Assembly: GCA_012729395.1 (NCBI GenBank)
Contig: JAAYDF010000068.1
Location: 1-42,140, forward strand
Direction of reading: 5' to 3'
Source: Phycisphaerae bacterium
GTDB taxonomy: Bacteria; Planctomycetota; Phycisphaerae; UBA1845; PWPN01
Length of the DNA: 42,140 nt
The position numbers and the translations under genes are program-made. The notes under the pieces were generated by a model that searched no databases, had not been told where the DNA came from, and saw only the letters and a program-made list of their open reading frames with translations. Positions 1-7,379 of this stretch are shown piece by piece. Position 1 is the first letter of the stretch, and the number at the start of each line of letters is the position of its first letter.

Positions 1-1056
1 CAGGATCTGACGGCCATCGTGAACAAGCAGTGGATCCTGGCCTTCGGCGACGAGCTGGTTCGCCGGGGGCTGCGGATCACCTGGCAGTTGCCGTCGGGCA
101 CACGCAGTGAGGTCATCGACGACGAGGTCTGCCGCATGCTCGCCGCGACCGGGTGCAAAAACATGGCCTATGCCCCGGAAAGCGGCTCGGAGGAGATTCG
201 CTGTGCGATTCAGAAGCGAGTCAAAATCGATCACATGCTCGGTTCGATCCGCGCCGCCCTGCGGCACCGTCTGAGCCTGAGCTGCTTCTTCGTGATCGGC
301 TTCCCGCAGGACACATCGGCCACGCTGCGCGAATCGTTGCGTCTCATCCGACACCTGGCGTGGATGGGTGTGCGGGACGTGGGCGTAGCCAAGTTCGTGC
401 CCTATCCGGGCTCGGCCCTGTTCCACGAGATGCTGGCGGCGGGGAAGGTCCGGCTCGACGACACCTTCTTCCTGTCGCCGATCGACTTCTACGGCCGGGC
501 GGGGCTGCAGGTCAGTTACGCCGACGCCTTGACGCCGCGCGAACTGCACCGCTGGATGATCCGGCTTTTCCTGAACTTCTACCTGCTGTCTTTCGTGCGT
601 CACCCGGTGGCCACGCTGCGAACGCTGGCCAAAGCGGCGTTCAGCGGCGTCGAGGAGACGCGCTACGCCCGGTGGTTCCGTGACCAGTTGAGCATGCGGC
701 GACGGTGGAAGAAAGCCACGCGGGTGTCGGAAGCGGTGGAGATGGGCCCGGTTGCGGCGGTCGCCCCGTCGGCCACAGAAGCGACGACGAAGGCGCACGC
801 GGCTGCGGAGGCCAATGAGTCCACGAGAGTGCGGATGAATGAGGCTGCAAGCGTGCGAGTCAACGAGGCCAAGCCAAGCGCGACGGTCACTTCTGCTCAG
901 CCGGGCTCGGATGTGCTGCTTTCGCTACCCGTATGCCAACCCGCCGAGGCCGAACGGGAAGAGGCGACGGTCCGCGAATCGGGAACACGCGAGTTGCGGG
1001 AAGCGGAGGTCCGCGAGTCCGAGAATCGCGAGCTGGAGGAGGCGACTGCTCGATGA
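1..1056 (+). CDS. Radical SAM protein, C-terminal part (5' truncated)
   Basis: The reading frame is open at the window edge, so the start and the expected CxxxCxxC iron–sulfur motif lie upstream. About 351 residues are visible. The segment around APESGSEEIR and the later GFPQDT and PYPGSALFHEM stretches match the second half of the radical SAM barrel in B12-binding, BchE-like enzymes, which typically act on lipids, sugars or tetrapyrroles; the substrate cannot be told. After about residue 235 the protein becomes a low-complexity tail rich in Glu, Arg and Ala, with imperfect repeats of a VRES/REL type, which is not part of the catalytic fold. The stop overlaps a possible downstream ATG (ATGA at 1053). 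The surface-glycan genes nearby suggest a role in the cell envelope (inference). Confidence 0.75.
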   Translation, partial: QDLTAIVNKQWILAFGDELVRRGLRITWQLPSGTRSEVIDDEVCRMLAATGCKNMAYAPESGSEEIRCAIQKRVKIDHMLGSIRAALRHRLSLSCFFVIGFPQDTSATLRESLRLIRHLAWMGVRDVGVAKFVPYPGSALFHEMLAAGKVRLDDTFFLSPIDFYGRAGLQVSYADALTPRELHRWMIRLFLNFYLLSFVRHPVATLRTLAKAAFSGVEETRYARWFRDQLSMRRRWKKATRVSEAVEMGPVAAVAPSATEATTKAHAAAEANESTRVRMNEAASVRVNEAKPSATVTSAQPGSDVLLSLPVCQPAEAEREEATVRESGTRELREAEVRESENRELEEATAR

Positions 1057-1136
1057 GCGGCCCGACCATCACCAGTGTGGCCACCTTGCCAGCCACGGAA
1101 CACCGCGGCCAGGGCACGGATCTGGGGAGCGAGGGG

Positions 1137-1198
1137 TGCGCGGATCCCAGATTTGAAATTGGAGATTTGCGCGGATCCCAGATTTGAAATTGGAGATT
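1137..1198. repeat. 31-bp perfect direct repeat, two copies
   Basis: Positions 1137–1167 and 1168–1198 are identical and abut. The unit contains GATCCCAGATTTGAAATTGG. A looser relative, rich in AATCT/CAAATCT words, lies at about 11245–11285 beside family A hairpins, so this may be one part of a composite repeat. Confidence 0.85.
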
Positions 1199-1234
1199 GC
1201 AGATCGGCAGATGGGAAGCAGGCGCACACACGAA

Positions 1235-1360
1235 CCCGCGACACACGCCAAGCCCGCGACACACGCCAAGCCCGCGACACAAGCCAAGCCCGTGACACAC
1301 GCCAAGCCCGCGACACACGCCAAGCCCGTGACACACGCCAAGCGCGCAACGCAAGTCGAG
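1235..1360. repeat. 18-bp tandem repeat, about seven units
   Basis: Six units close to CCCGCGACACACGCCAAG run from 1235 to 1342 with one or two changes each. A seventh degenerate unit (1343–1360) leads straight into a family A palindrome at 1361. The period is six codons, so it is open in frame and reads as repeats of PATHAK, but nothing suggests that it is translated. Confidence 0.9.
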
Positions 1361-1380
1361 CCGGGGACGCAAGTCCCCGG
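1361..1380. repeat. Family A palindrome (7-bp stem, CGCAAG loop)
   Basis: The sequence is CCGGGGACGCAAGTCCCCGG, with stem CCGGGGA/TCCCCGG around loop CGCAAG. Further copies occur at 11186, 11218, 21997, 24479, 36236, 39729, 39797 and 42093. Confidence 0.9.
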
Positions 1381-1645
1381 TCCCCGGGTTTCCAGCCACG
1401 CGACACAGATCGCGAACCTCGTTTGGGCCAGCGGGCTGCCGATGTTGTTCGTGTTGGTGCTGGCTCGTCGATTGCTGAGCTGATCTTCAGCCTTCCTGGC
1501 CCTGGCGGTCGGGTTGCTGCCGCTGTGTCTTTCGTTCATGGTGCTGCACTCCGCCCCTGGAGAAATCTGGAGGCTGTTCATCATCGCGGCGCCTGAGTAC
1601 GCCGCGAAAGGGACTGGTGCTTCTCGCTCTTCATGGATGGGTCGC

Positions 1646-2470
1646 TCACGAACATGGAACCAGGGAGTGCGACAGCAGTGAAGTCGATTCGTCCGATTCC
1701 ACGAGATCACCGTTTGTCTTTCTGCCCATGATTATCAGCGAACCACTGATTTCGCGTAATCCGGGCACTTTCTCGATAGTCCGACCGATACGACCGACCC
1801 ATGTCGCGTACCGCTCAGGCAAGGATGGATGGAGGAAGTCCATAGGCTCGACCAGACAGCTCACGAAACCGGCATCCGCAAGCATCCTTCGCAATGGCCA
1901 ACGCAGAAGTGGTTTCTCGTTGGGTGTGATTTGCATACGACGAGCGTGTCGGCTCGATACTCGGCTGAGCACATGGTCGAACGCCAACTGGGGGTTGGCC
2001 AAATTCGGTTCAAACATCAGCAGGAAACCGCCCGGTCGAATCACCCGATAGGCCTCCGCCAGTGCGGCCTCAGCGGGACAGTGATGAAGGATAGCATTGC
2101 CCACTACGGCGTCAAATGACGCATCGGCAAAGGACAGCCCTGTCAGGTCCTCGACTTGGACGACCAGTCGGGGACAGGCAGCGCATTTGTGCTGCACGCG
2201 TCGCAACGAGGCACTTGACACGTCGGTAGCGGTCAACCGTATACTCGGCATGCTCTTGAGCAGTTCGATTGTAAGCGAGCCGGTCCCGCACCCGACCTCG
2301 AGGACCTCGGCGTCGTTTCGGGGCAAGAGTTCCTCCACCATCTTTGCCCGACGTTCCAGCCGCATTCGGCCAACCGGCGTCTGGTGCCCCCACCAGCTCT
2401 CGCCGGTCTGGGCCACGAGCACGTCATAGTGCTCCTGCTCGACTCTGCGCCAATCCGATTGCCGATTCAT
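1646..2470 (-). CDS. Class I SAM-dependent methyltransferase
   Basis: A 274-residue protein with the Rossmann SAM-binding signature VLEVGCGTGS at about residues 55–64, an acidic TATDVS strand end after it, and the NAILHHCP and RPGGFLLMFEPN segments typical of UbiE/Methyltransf_11-type enzymes. It should transfer a methyl group from SAM to a small molecule or glycan; the acceptor cannot be read. The ATG at 2470 has only a weak upstream purine stretch. The gene lies alone on the minus strand between plus-strand glycan-type genes, so its product may modify the same surface structure (inference). The C-terminal 20 or so residues are low complexity. Confidence 0.8.
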   Translation of the reverse strand: MNRQSDWRRVEQEHYDVLVAQTGESWWGHQTPVGRMRLERRAKMVEELLPRNDAEVLEVGCGTGSLTIELLKSMPSIRLTATDVSSASLRRVQHKCAACPRLVVQVEDLTGLSFADASFDAVVGNAILHHCPAEAALAEAYRVIRPGGFLLMFEPNLANPQLAFDHVLSRVSSRHARRMQITPNEKPLLRWPLRRMLADAGFVSCLVEPMDFLHPSLPERYATWVGRIGRTIEKVPGLREISGSLIIMGRKTNGDLVESDESTSLLSHSLVPCS

Positions 2471-2800
2471 ATTCTCATACGCCCTGTCTATACACTAGCG
2501 CACAGAAAACGCGCAAGTTCAGCCAGCGGATGGTTCATGCCAACAACTGCAGCCGCTTTGCATGCCATGGCGAGCTGGAAGCACTTGGGATAGCACCGGC
2601 AACTGCGTTTCGTCACCCTATAACAATCGGCCCGCCGGTATCGCAGCTGTAGTTATTATTTGAACGTCCACTAACTCGATTCCACCCCCTGTTCTTCCGA
2701 TCATTCCGCAGGGTGGAAATGCGGCTAATGAACGGCGGCGAAGTGTGACGACTCGCAAGCCTTGGGAGTGCGCCTGATTTCAACCATATCCGCATACAGG
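2471..2800. other. Intergenic region between divergent genes
   Basis: It holds the methyltransferase promoter candidate at its left edge. I see no convincing promoter, hairpin or RNA for the plus-strand gene that follows. Composition is less GC-rich than the neighbouring coding DNA. Confidence 0.5.
2487..2516 (-). promoter_or_regulatory. Candidate sigma-70 promoter for the methyltransferase
   Basis: Read on the minus strand: -35 TTGCGC at 2516–2511, an 18-bp spacer, and -10 TATAGA at 2492–2487, about 17 bases before the ATG. The distance is short but workable. It was found by eye only. Confidence 0.35.
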
Positions 2801-4663
2801 ATGGAACCACGGTCACCTGCCGTATTGCCTGCTCGCATACGAGGGCTTGCGACTGCGCCGCTGTGCGCGGCCGCCTGTGCGGCCTGGTTCATCTCCGTCA
2901 CTGTGTTCACCTGGGGCCAATGGACGGTCTCCGCTTTCCCCTTGGACGCTGGTCGAGAGTTGATGATCCCCCGCCTCCTTCTGGAAGGCCGGGTTATCTA
3001 CCTCGATATCCGGTGTTTCTATGGCCCACTAGGCTACTGGCTTAACGCCGGTGTGGGTTGGTTCCTGGGTAGCGGGCCCGATGCCATGGGGTTGGCAGGG
3101 ACTCTTCGGTTCGGGCTCATGCTGGTCTTGCTTTGGCAGCTCGCAAGGCGTCTGTTGAGCCCGGGGTTCGCGGTCCTGGCGATGGTGTGTGGGACCTATG
3201 GTCTGTCTTTCTCGTTCGTCACGCCGTACTCCGCGGGTATCGGCTGGGGCGCGTTGTTCCTGGTTGGCGGACTGCTCTGCATGGCTCGTCCCCTCGGAGC
3301 CGTGCCGATGACACCCGCGGGCGAGCCTGACCGCGAGGAGCAATCCGCATCAGTCTGGTGGTCCGTTGCTGCCGCCACAATCTTCTCTCTGATGGCCTCC
3401 ACCAAACAAGAGTATGCGGTGACCGCCGCCACGCTCATAGCGATGCTCATCGTTACTCACCTGGTGTGTCCGGGCGCGCGTCGTCGAGGTGCTCGGCTGG
3501 CCGCGATCGCGGTGGCGGCCATTCTCCCATTCTCTCTCATCGCGGGAATCGTTCTGGCCCGCGTACCGGCAGCCGTCGTGTTCTACGACAACCTGTGGAT
3601 CCCCGAGTTGATGGAGTATCTGGGCGGTGCCACAAACTACTGCCTCGATTACCTCTCCAAGCCATCGAACCTGACAGTATTGCTCGAACTCACAATGCTG
3701 CTGACCGCCGCAATCTCGGCCATTTCGCTCATCTCATCCGGGGATCGCCGGAGGCAATCCTGGATTGCTCTGTTCTCCTCGCTATTAATCGCCTGTATCG
3801 TCGAATGGTATGCCCGCTCGTTGCCACACTCCAGTGCGAACGTCTTCTCCTATCCAAAACCACGGTTGCGGGAACTGATTGAAGCCTCGCCTATGCTTTG
3901 TCTGCCCCTGTCTTTGTCAGTCATCGCGCTACTCGGCTGGAATGCATGGAAAGCCAAATCAGCTCATTTCTGGAATCGAATCTCCGGCACACACCGATTG
4001 GGCATCGTTTGCACGGTGGTGTACCTGGGGTTCACCCTGCGAGAGATCCCCACCGCGGTCGCACTGTTGCGTCAGCCAGTCACGCCCATCCTGCTGGCGT
4101 GGCTGCTTGCGGCGTTCGTGCCTCTGACCATGCGATGGCAGGGCAAGACAAGAAGGGTCTGGGCCTGGAGCGTGGGCCTACTGCTATTGGCTGGTGCCGC
4201 ATGCGGCATTGACAATATGCGGTTCTACCTGATGCGACCGGCCACGATGCTGAAAGCTTCCGCAGGTTCCATGTACGCCTGGCAGCGCCGGCAACCGTTT
4301 ACCCCCGCCTGGTTCGAAGGCGCCCTGCAACTCGTCCACGCGCACCGTGATGCAATCGAAGAAGGGACACTGGCTTGTGTACCCGAGGGGGCTTGGATCA
4401 ACGCCCTGACCGGACTTCCGTGGCCAATGCGCGATACGCAATGGATGCCGTACTTGCAGGCCTGGATCGCCGAGGACCTGGATCGGACTCCGCCCGATTT
4501 TCTGCTGGTCATGGAACCGGGATGCATCGCCGAACTGACCCGTATCGTACCGATAATCGATGCTCTCTACATTCCGATCGACACGAACTCGATGGGAATG
4601 ACTCTTTACCAACATCGTTCAGTTAACCGAATTCGAGGAAATGGTTCCGACGAGGGAAGGTGA
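2801..4663 (+). CDS. GT-C (GT39/ArnT-like) membrane glycosyltransferase
   Basis: About 620 residues with many hydrophobic segments. The first large loop carries FPLDAGRELMIPRLLLEG followed by YLDIRCFYGPLGYW, the pattern of the acidic catalytic loop in lipid-phosphosugar-dependent GT-C enzymes (PMT/ArnT type). Such proteins move a sugar from a polyprenyl carrier onto a protein, lipid or glycan on the outer face of the membrane. The C-terminal ~150 residues are less hydrophobic and probably extracytoplasmic. I prefer the ATG at 2801; an in-frame TTG at 2762 would add 13 residues, and neither start has a clear ribosome site. It is the first gene of a plus-strand block and ends 4 bases before the epimerase start. 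The exact donor and acceptor are unknown. Confidence 0.75.
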   Translation: MEPRSPAVLPARIRGLATAPLCAAACAAWFISVTVFTWGQWTVSAFPLDAGRELMIPRLLLEGRVIYLDIRCFYGPLGYWLNAGVGWFLGSGPDAMGLAGTLRFGLMLVLLWQLARRLLSPGFAVLAMVCGTYGLSFSFVTPYSAGIGWGALFLVGGLLCMARPLGAVPMTPAGEPDREEQSASVWWSVAAATIFSLMASTKQEYAVTAATLIAMLIVTHLVCPGARRRGARLAAIAVAAILPFSLIAGIVLARVPAAVVFYDNLWIPELMEYLGGATNYCLDYLSKPSNLTVLLELTMLLTAAISAISLISSGDRRRQSWIALFSSLLIACIVEWYARSLPHSSANVFSYPKPRLRELIEASPMLCLPLSLSVIALLGWNAWKAKSAHFWNRISGTHRLGIVCTVVYLGFTLREIPTAVALLRQPVTPILLAWLLAAFVPLTMRWQGKTRRVWAWSVGLLLLAGAACGIDNMRFYLMRPATMLKASAGSMYAWQRRQPFTPAWFEGALQLVHAHRDAIEEGTLACVPEGAWINALTGLPWPMRDTQWMPYLQAWIAEDLDRTPPDFLLVMEPGCIAELTRIVPIIDALYIPIDTNSMGMTLYQHRSVNRIRGNGSDEGR

Positions 4664-4667
4664 AACC

Positions 4668-5786
4668 ATGAAACGTGTCCTAGTCACCGGCAGTAGTGGT
4701 CTTGTGGGCAGCGAGGCGGTCAAGTACTTCGACGATCTGGGGTGGACCGTCGTCGGGGTGGACAACAACATGCGTCGGGATTTCTTCGGTCCCGCGGGCG
4801 ACACGACGTGGAACCTGCGATGGCTGCAGGCGAACACGCAGCGGTTCCGTCACGAGGACGTGGACATCCGCAGTCGCCGGGCCTTGAGCCTGCTGCTGTC
4901 CCGCGAGCGGTTCGATCTGATTCTGCATTGCGCCGCCCAACCGTCGCACGACCTGGCCAAGCAGCGGCCATTCGATGACTTCGACGTCAACGCGGTGGGC
5001 ACCTTGAACCTGCTCGAGGCCGCCCGGCAATCCTGCCCCGAGTCGCCGTTCGTCACCATGAGCACCAACAAGGTCTACGGCGACGCCCCGAACGAGATAC
5101 CGGTGGTTGAACAGAACACCCGCTACGAGTACGCCCGGCCGGAGGACTACAACGGCGTGGACGAGTCGTGCCGCATCGACCAGAGCACGCACAGCATCTT
5201 CGGGGCGAGCAAGGTTGCCGGCGACGTGATGACCCAGGAATACGGCCGCTACTTCAACATGCCCACCTGCACGCTGCGCGGCGGATGCCTGACGGGCTCA
5301 CGGCACGCGGGCGTCCCCCTGCACGGGTTCCTGAACTACCTGGCCCGCGTGGCCGCCCAGGGCGGGAAGTACACCATCATCGGATACAAGGGCAAGCAGG
5401 TCCGCGATCAGTTGCACGCCCACGACGTGGTGCGGGCCATGCACGCCTTCGCAGCGAACCCGCGATGCGGCGAGGCGTACAACCTGGGCGGCGGACGTGG
5501 CAACAGTGCCTCGGTGGTCGAGTGCATCGCTCGGCTGGAGCAGATGACCGGCCGCAAGATGACCCTGGACTACCAGCCGGTCAACCGCGTCGGCGACCAT
5601 ATCTGCTACATCACCAACCTCAACAAGTTCCAGTCGCACTACCCGACCTGGAACGTGTCGCGAAGCCTGGATGACATTTTCGACGAGATGTTGCGGGCCG
5701 AGTGGGCCACGCATGGAGAAAAGAACGATGAGTACGCTGGTAACACCGATTCGGCCGGCCTCACCGTCGGCGCCGGGACCCTATGA
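4668..5786 (+). CDS. NAD-dependent sugar epimerase/dehydratase (CDP-paratose 2-epimerase-like)
   Basis: A 372-residue extended short-chain dehydrogenase. The N-terminal GSSGLVG (residues 8–14) is the NAD-binding glycine motif, VGVDNN follows the second strand, and STNKVYG lies at 132–138. The blocks RGGCLTG, HGFLNYL and GYKGKQVRDQLHAHD resemble proteins annotated as CDP-paratose 2-epimerases, which act on nucleotide sugars. The usual active-site YxxxK is FGASK here (F178, K182), so the catalytic tyrosine is replaced by phenylalanine. The ATG at 4668 is chosen over 4641 because GAGGGAAGG lies just before it. The gene overlaps the next start by 59 bases, which suggests coupled translation. Confidence 0.8.
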   Translation: MKRVLVTGSSGLVGSEAVKYFDDLGWTVVGVDNNMRRDFFGPAGDTTWNLRWLQANTQRFRHEDVDIRSRRALSLLLSRERFDLILHCAAQPSHDLAKQRPFDDFDVNAVGTLNLLEAARQSCPESPFVTMSTNKVYGDAPNEIPVVEQNTRYEYARPEDYNGVDESCRIDQSTHSIFGASKVAGDVMTQEYGRYFNMPTCTLRGGCLTGSRHAGVPLHGFLNYLARVAAQGGKYTIIGYKGKQVRDQLHAHDVVRAMHAFAANPRCGEAYNLGGGRGNSASVVECIARLEQMTGRKMTLDYQPVNRVGDHICYITNLNKFQSHYPTWNVSRSLDDIFDEMLRAEWATHGEKNDEYAGNTDSAGLTVGAGTL

Positions 5787-7224
5787 GCAGTTCATCGCCG
5801 ACGGCCGCGAAGAGGTCGTCGCGTTCTACGAGCGGCTGGGCGACCGCCAGCTCGCATGGAATCAGCGGTTCCGCTACTTCCGCACGCGCCTGGGCAGTCT
5901 GCTGAGGCACTTCATCCCGCGGCGGGCCCGCGTGCTGGATATCGGCTGCGGGACCGGTGACTTCCTGGCGGAGCTTCAACCCAGCGAAGGAGCCGGCATC
6001 GACTGCAGCCCGAAGATGGTCGAGTTGGCCCGGGCGCGGCATCCGCACCTGACCTTCGCGACCGGCTTCGGCGAGAAGCTGGACGAGACCAGCATCCCGC
6101 CGGGGCCATACGACTACGTCACCTTGGTCAATACGATCGGGGAGATGGTCGACATCCGGGCCGTTCTGCGCCAGATCCACCGCTACTGCTCCTCGCAAAC
6201 GCGGGTAATCATCGTGCAGTACAACTACCTGTGGGAGCCGATCTGCCGACTGGCCGCACGGCTGGGGCTCAAGCTCGACAACCCGACGCCGAACTGGCTG
6301 TCGCCGCGCGACCTCGAGGGCCTGCTCCACCTGAGCGGGTACGAGGCCGTCCGCCACGGCTCGACCATGCCGCTGCCAATCCGTGTGCCGGGCCTGAACT
6401 GGCTGGTCAACTCGCTGCTCGGTCGGCTGTATGGGTTCCGGAGCCTGGGTTTCCTCTCCTATGTGGTCGCCCGGCCGATCGTGCCATGCGGCTCATCGAG
6501 ACGCTACGGCTGTTCGGTCGTCGTGCCCTGCAAGAATGAAGAAGACAACATCGCCGGGCTCGTCGAGCGAATCCCGGAGATGGGCGCAGGCACGGAGATC
6601 ATCTTCGTCGACGACAAGAGCACCGACGCAACCGCCGAGCGCGTACGGCAGGCGATAGCCGAACAGCCGAACCGCAATATCCGCCTCATCGAGGGACCCG
6701 GGCAGGGCAAAGGGGCGGCGTGCCGCGCTGGCTTTGCCGCCGCGACCGGCAACGTGTTCATGATCCTCGATGCCGACATGACCGTCATGCCGGAAGAACT
6801 GCCGGCCTTCTTCGATGCCCTGACCAGCGGGCAAGGCGAGTTCATCAACGGCTCACGGCTGGTGTACCCGCTGGCGGACCAGGCCATGCGGCCGCTGAAT
6901 ATCCTGGGCAACAAGTTCTTTGCCAGTGTGTTCAGCCTGCTGCTCGAACAGCGCATCCGCGACACGCTCTGCGGCACCAAAGTCGTCTGGCGGCACGACT
7001 ACGAGAAGATCCTCGCCACGCGGTCCTACTTCAACAGTTGCGACGTGTGGGGCGACTACGACTGGATCTTCGGGGCCGCCAAGAACAACCTCAAGATCGT
7101 CGAGCTGCCGGTGCACTACCGCGAACGCACTGCCGGGGCGACCAAGATGACCCGCCGCCTGCGCAACGCCTGGATCATGCTGCGCATGTGCGGCATCGCC
7201 CTGCGTAAACTGCGCTGGCTGTGA
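5728..7224 (+). CDS. Methyltransferase–GT2 glycosyltransferase fusion
   Basis: A 498-residue two-domain protein. Residues ~30–240 are a class I methyltransferase with VLDIGCGTGDF at 69–79. Residues ~260–480 are a GT2 family glycosyltransferase of the dolichol-phosphate-mannose synthase type: CSVVVPCKNEEDNI, FVDDKSTD at about 293–300, and the metal-binding DAD at 348–350. GT2 enzymes of this type make polyprenyl-phosphate sugars, the donors used by GT-C enzymes, and GT-C genes lie on both sides. It may therefore supply their donor, with the methyltransferase modifying the product (inference). The ATG at 5728 has GGAG nine bases upstream; earlier in-frame starts at 5671 and 5713 lack this. There is no C-terminal membrane pair. 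Confidence 0.85.
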   Translation: MSTLVTPIRPASPSAPGPYEQFIADGREEVVAFYERLGDRQLAWNQRFRYFRTRLGSLLRHFIPRRARVLDIGCGTGDFLAELQPSEGAGIDCSPKMVELARARHPHLTFATGFGEKLDETSIPPGPYDYVTLVNTIGEMVDIRAVLRQIHRYCSSQTRVIIVQYNYLWEPICRLAARLGLKLDNPTPNWLSPRDLEGLLHLSGYEAVRHGSTMPLPIRVPGLNWLVNSLLGRLYGFRSLGFLSYVVARPIVPCGSSRRYGCSVVVPCKNEEDNIAGLVERIPEMGAGTEIIFVDDKSTDATAERVRQAIAEQPNRNIRLIEGPGQGKGAACRAGFAAATGNVFMILDADMTVMPEELPAFFDALTSGQGEFINGSRLVYPLADQAMRPLNILGNKFFASVFSLLLEQRIRDTLCGTKVVWRHDYEKILATRSYFNSCDVWGDYDWIFGAAKNNLKIVELPVHYRERTAGATKMTRRLRNAWIMLRMCGIALRKLRWL

Positions 7225-7257
7225 GAGCAAGAAGAGGCACAAACGGGGCGAGCCATC

Positions 7258-7322
7258 GTAGCGGCCGCCCCCCCGCGGCGGCCGGTGTATGGTAGCGACC
7301 GCCCCCCGCGGCGGCCGGTGCG
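7258..7322. repeat. Family B GC-rich palindromic repeats, two direct copies
   Basis: Two head-to-tail copies of a unit close to GTAGCGGCCGCCCCCCGCGG followed by CGGCCGGTG, at 7258–7287 and 7292–7322. Each can fold through GGCCGCC/GGCGGCC. Other pairs lie at 14878–14953 and 23818–23875. The pair fills the gap between the fusion glycosyltransferase and the next GT-C gene. Confidence 0.85.
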
Positions 7323-7379
7323 TGTGCTGGCCCCGGAAACCCACACACGCGTCGCGACCTGGAATGGATGGAACCGTAA

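Larger units (their letters stand above)
1053..1681 (+). pseudogene. Possible broken membrane-protein gene, interrupted by repeats and a TGA
   Basis: An ATG at 1053 overlaps the radical SAM stop as ATGA, a common sign of translational coupling, and opens a frame starting MSGPTITSVATLPATE. It soon runs into two 31-bp direct repeats and a tandem 18-bp array. Beyond the repeats, in another frame, about 1400–1600 encodes two membrane-like stretches (LPMLFVLVLARRLL, then FLALAVGLLPLCLSFMVL) separated by one in-frame TGA at about 1481. This looks like a small membrane protein disrupted by repeat insertion. I recognise no family, and the pieces could be chance hydrophobic translations of GC-rich DNA. 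Confidence 0.3.

Noticed and set aside
1184-1483. Protein with PATHAK repeats
   Set aside because: The period of 18 keeps any frame open; it is a translation of the tandem DNA repeat without a start signal.
1400-1600. Selenocysteine at the in-frame TGA
   Set aside because: No selenoprotein family, no SECIS-like hairpin after the TGA, and the surrounding frame is already broken by repeats.
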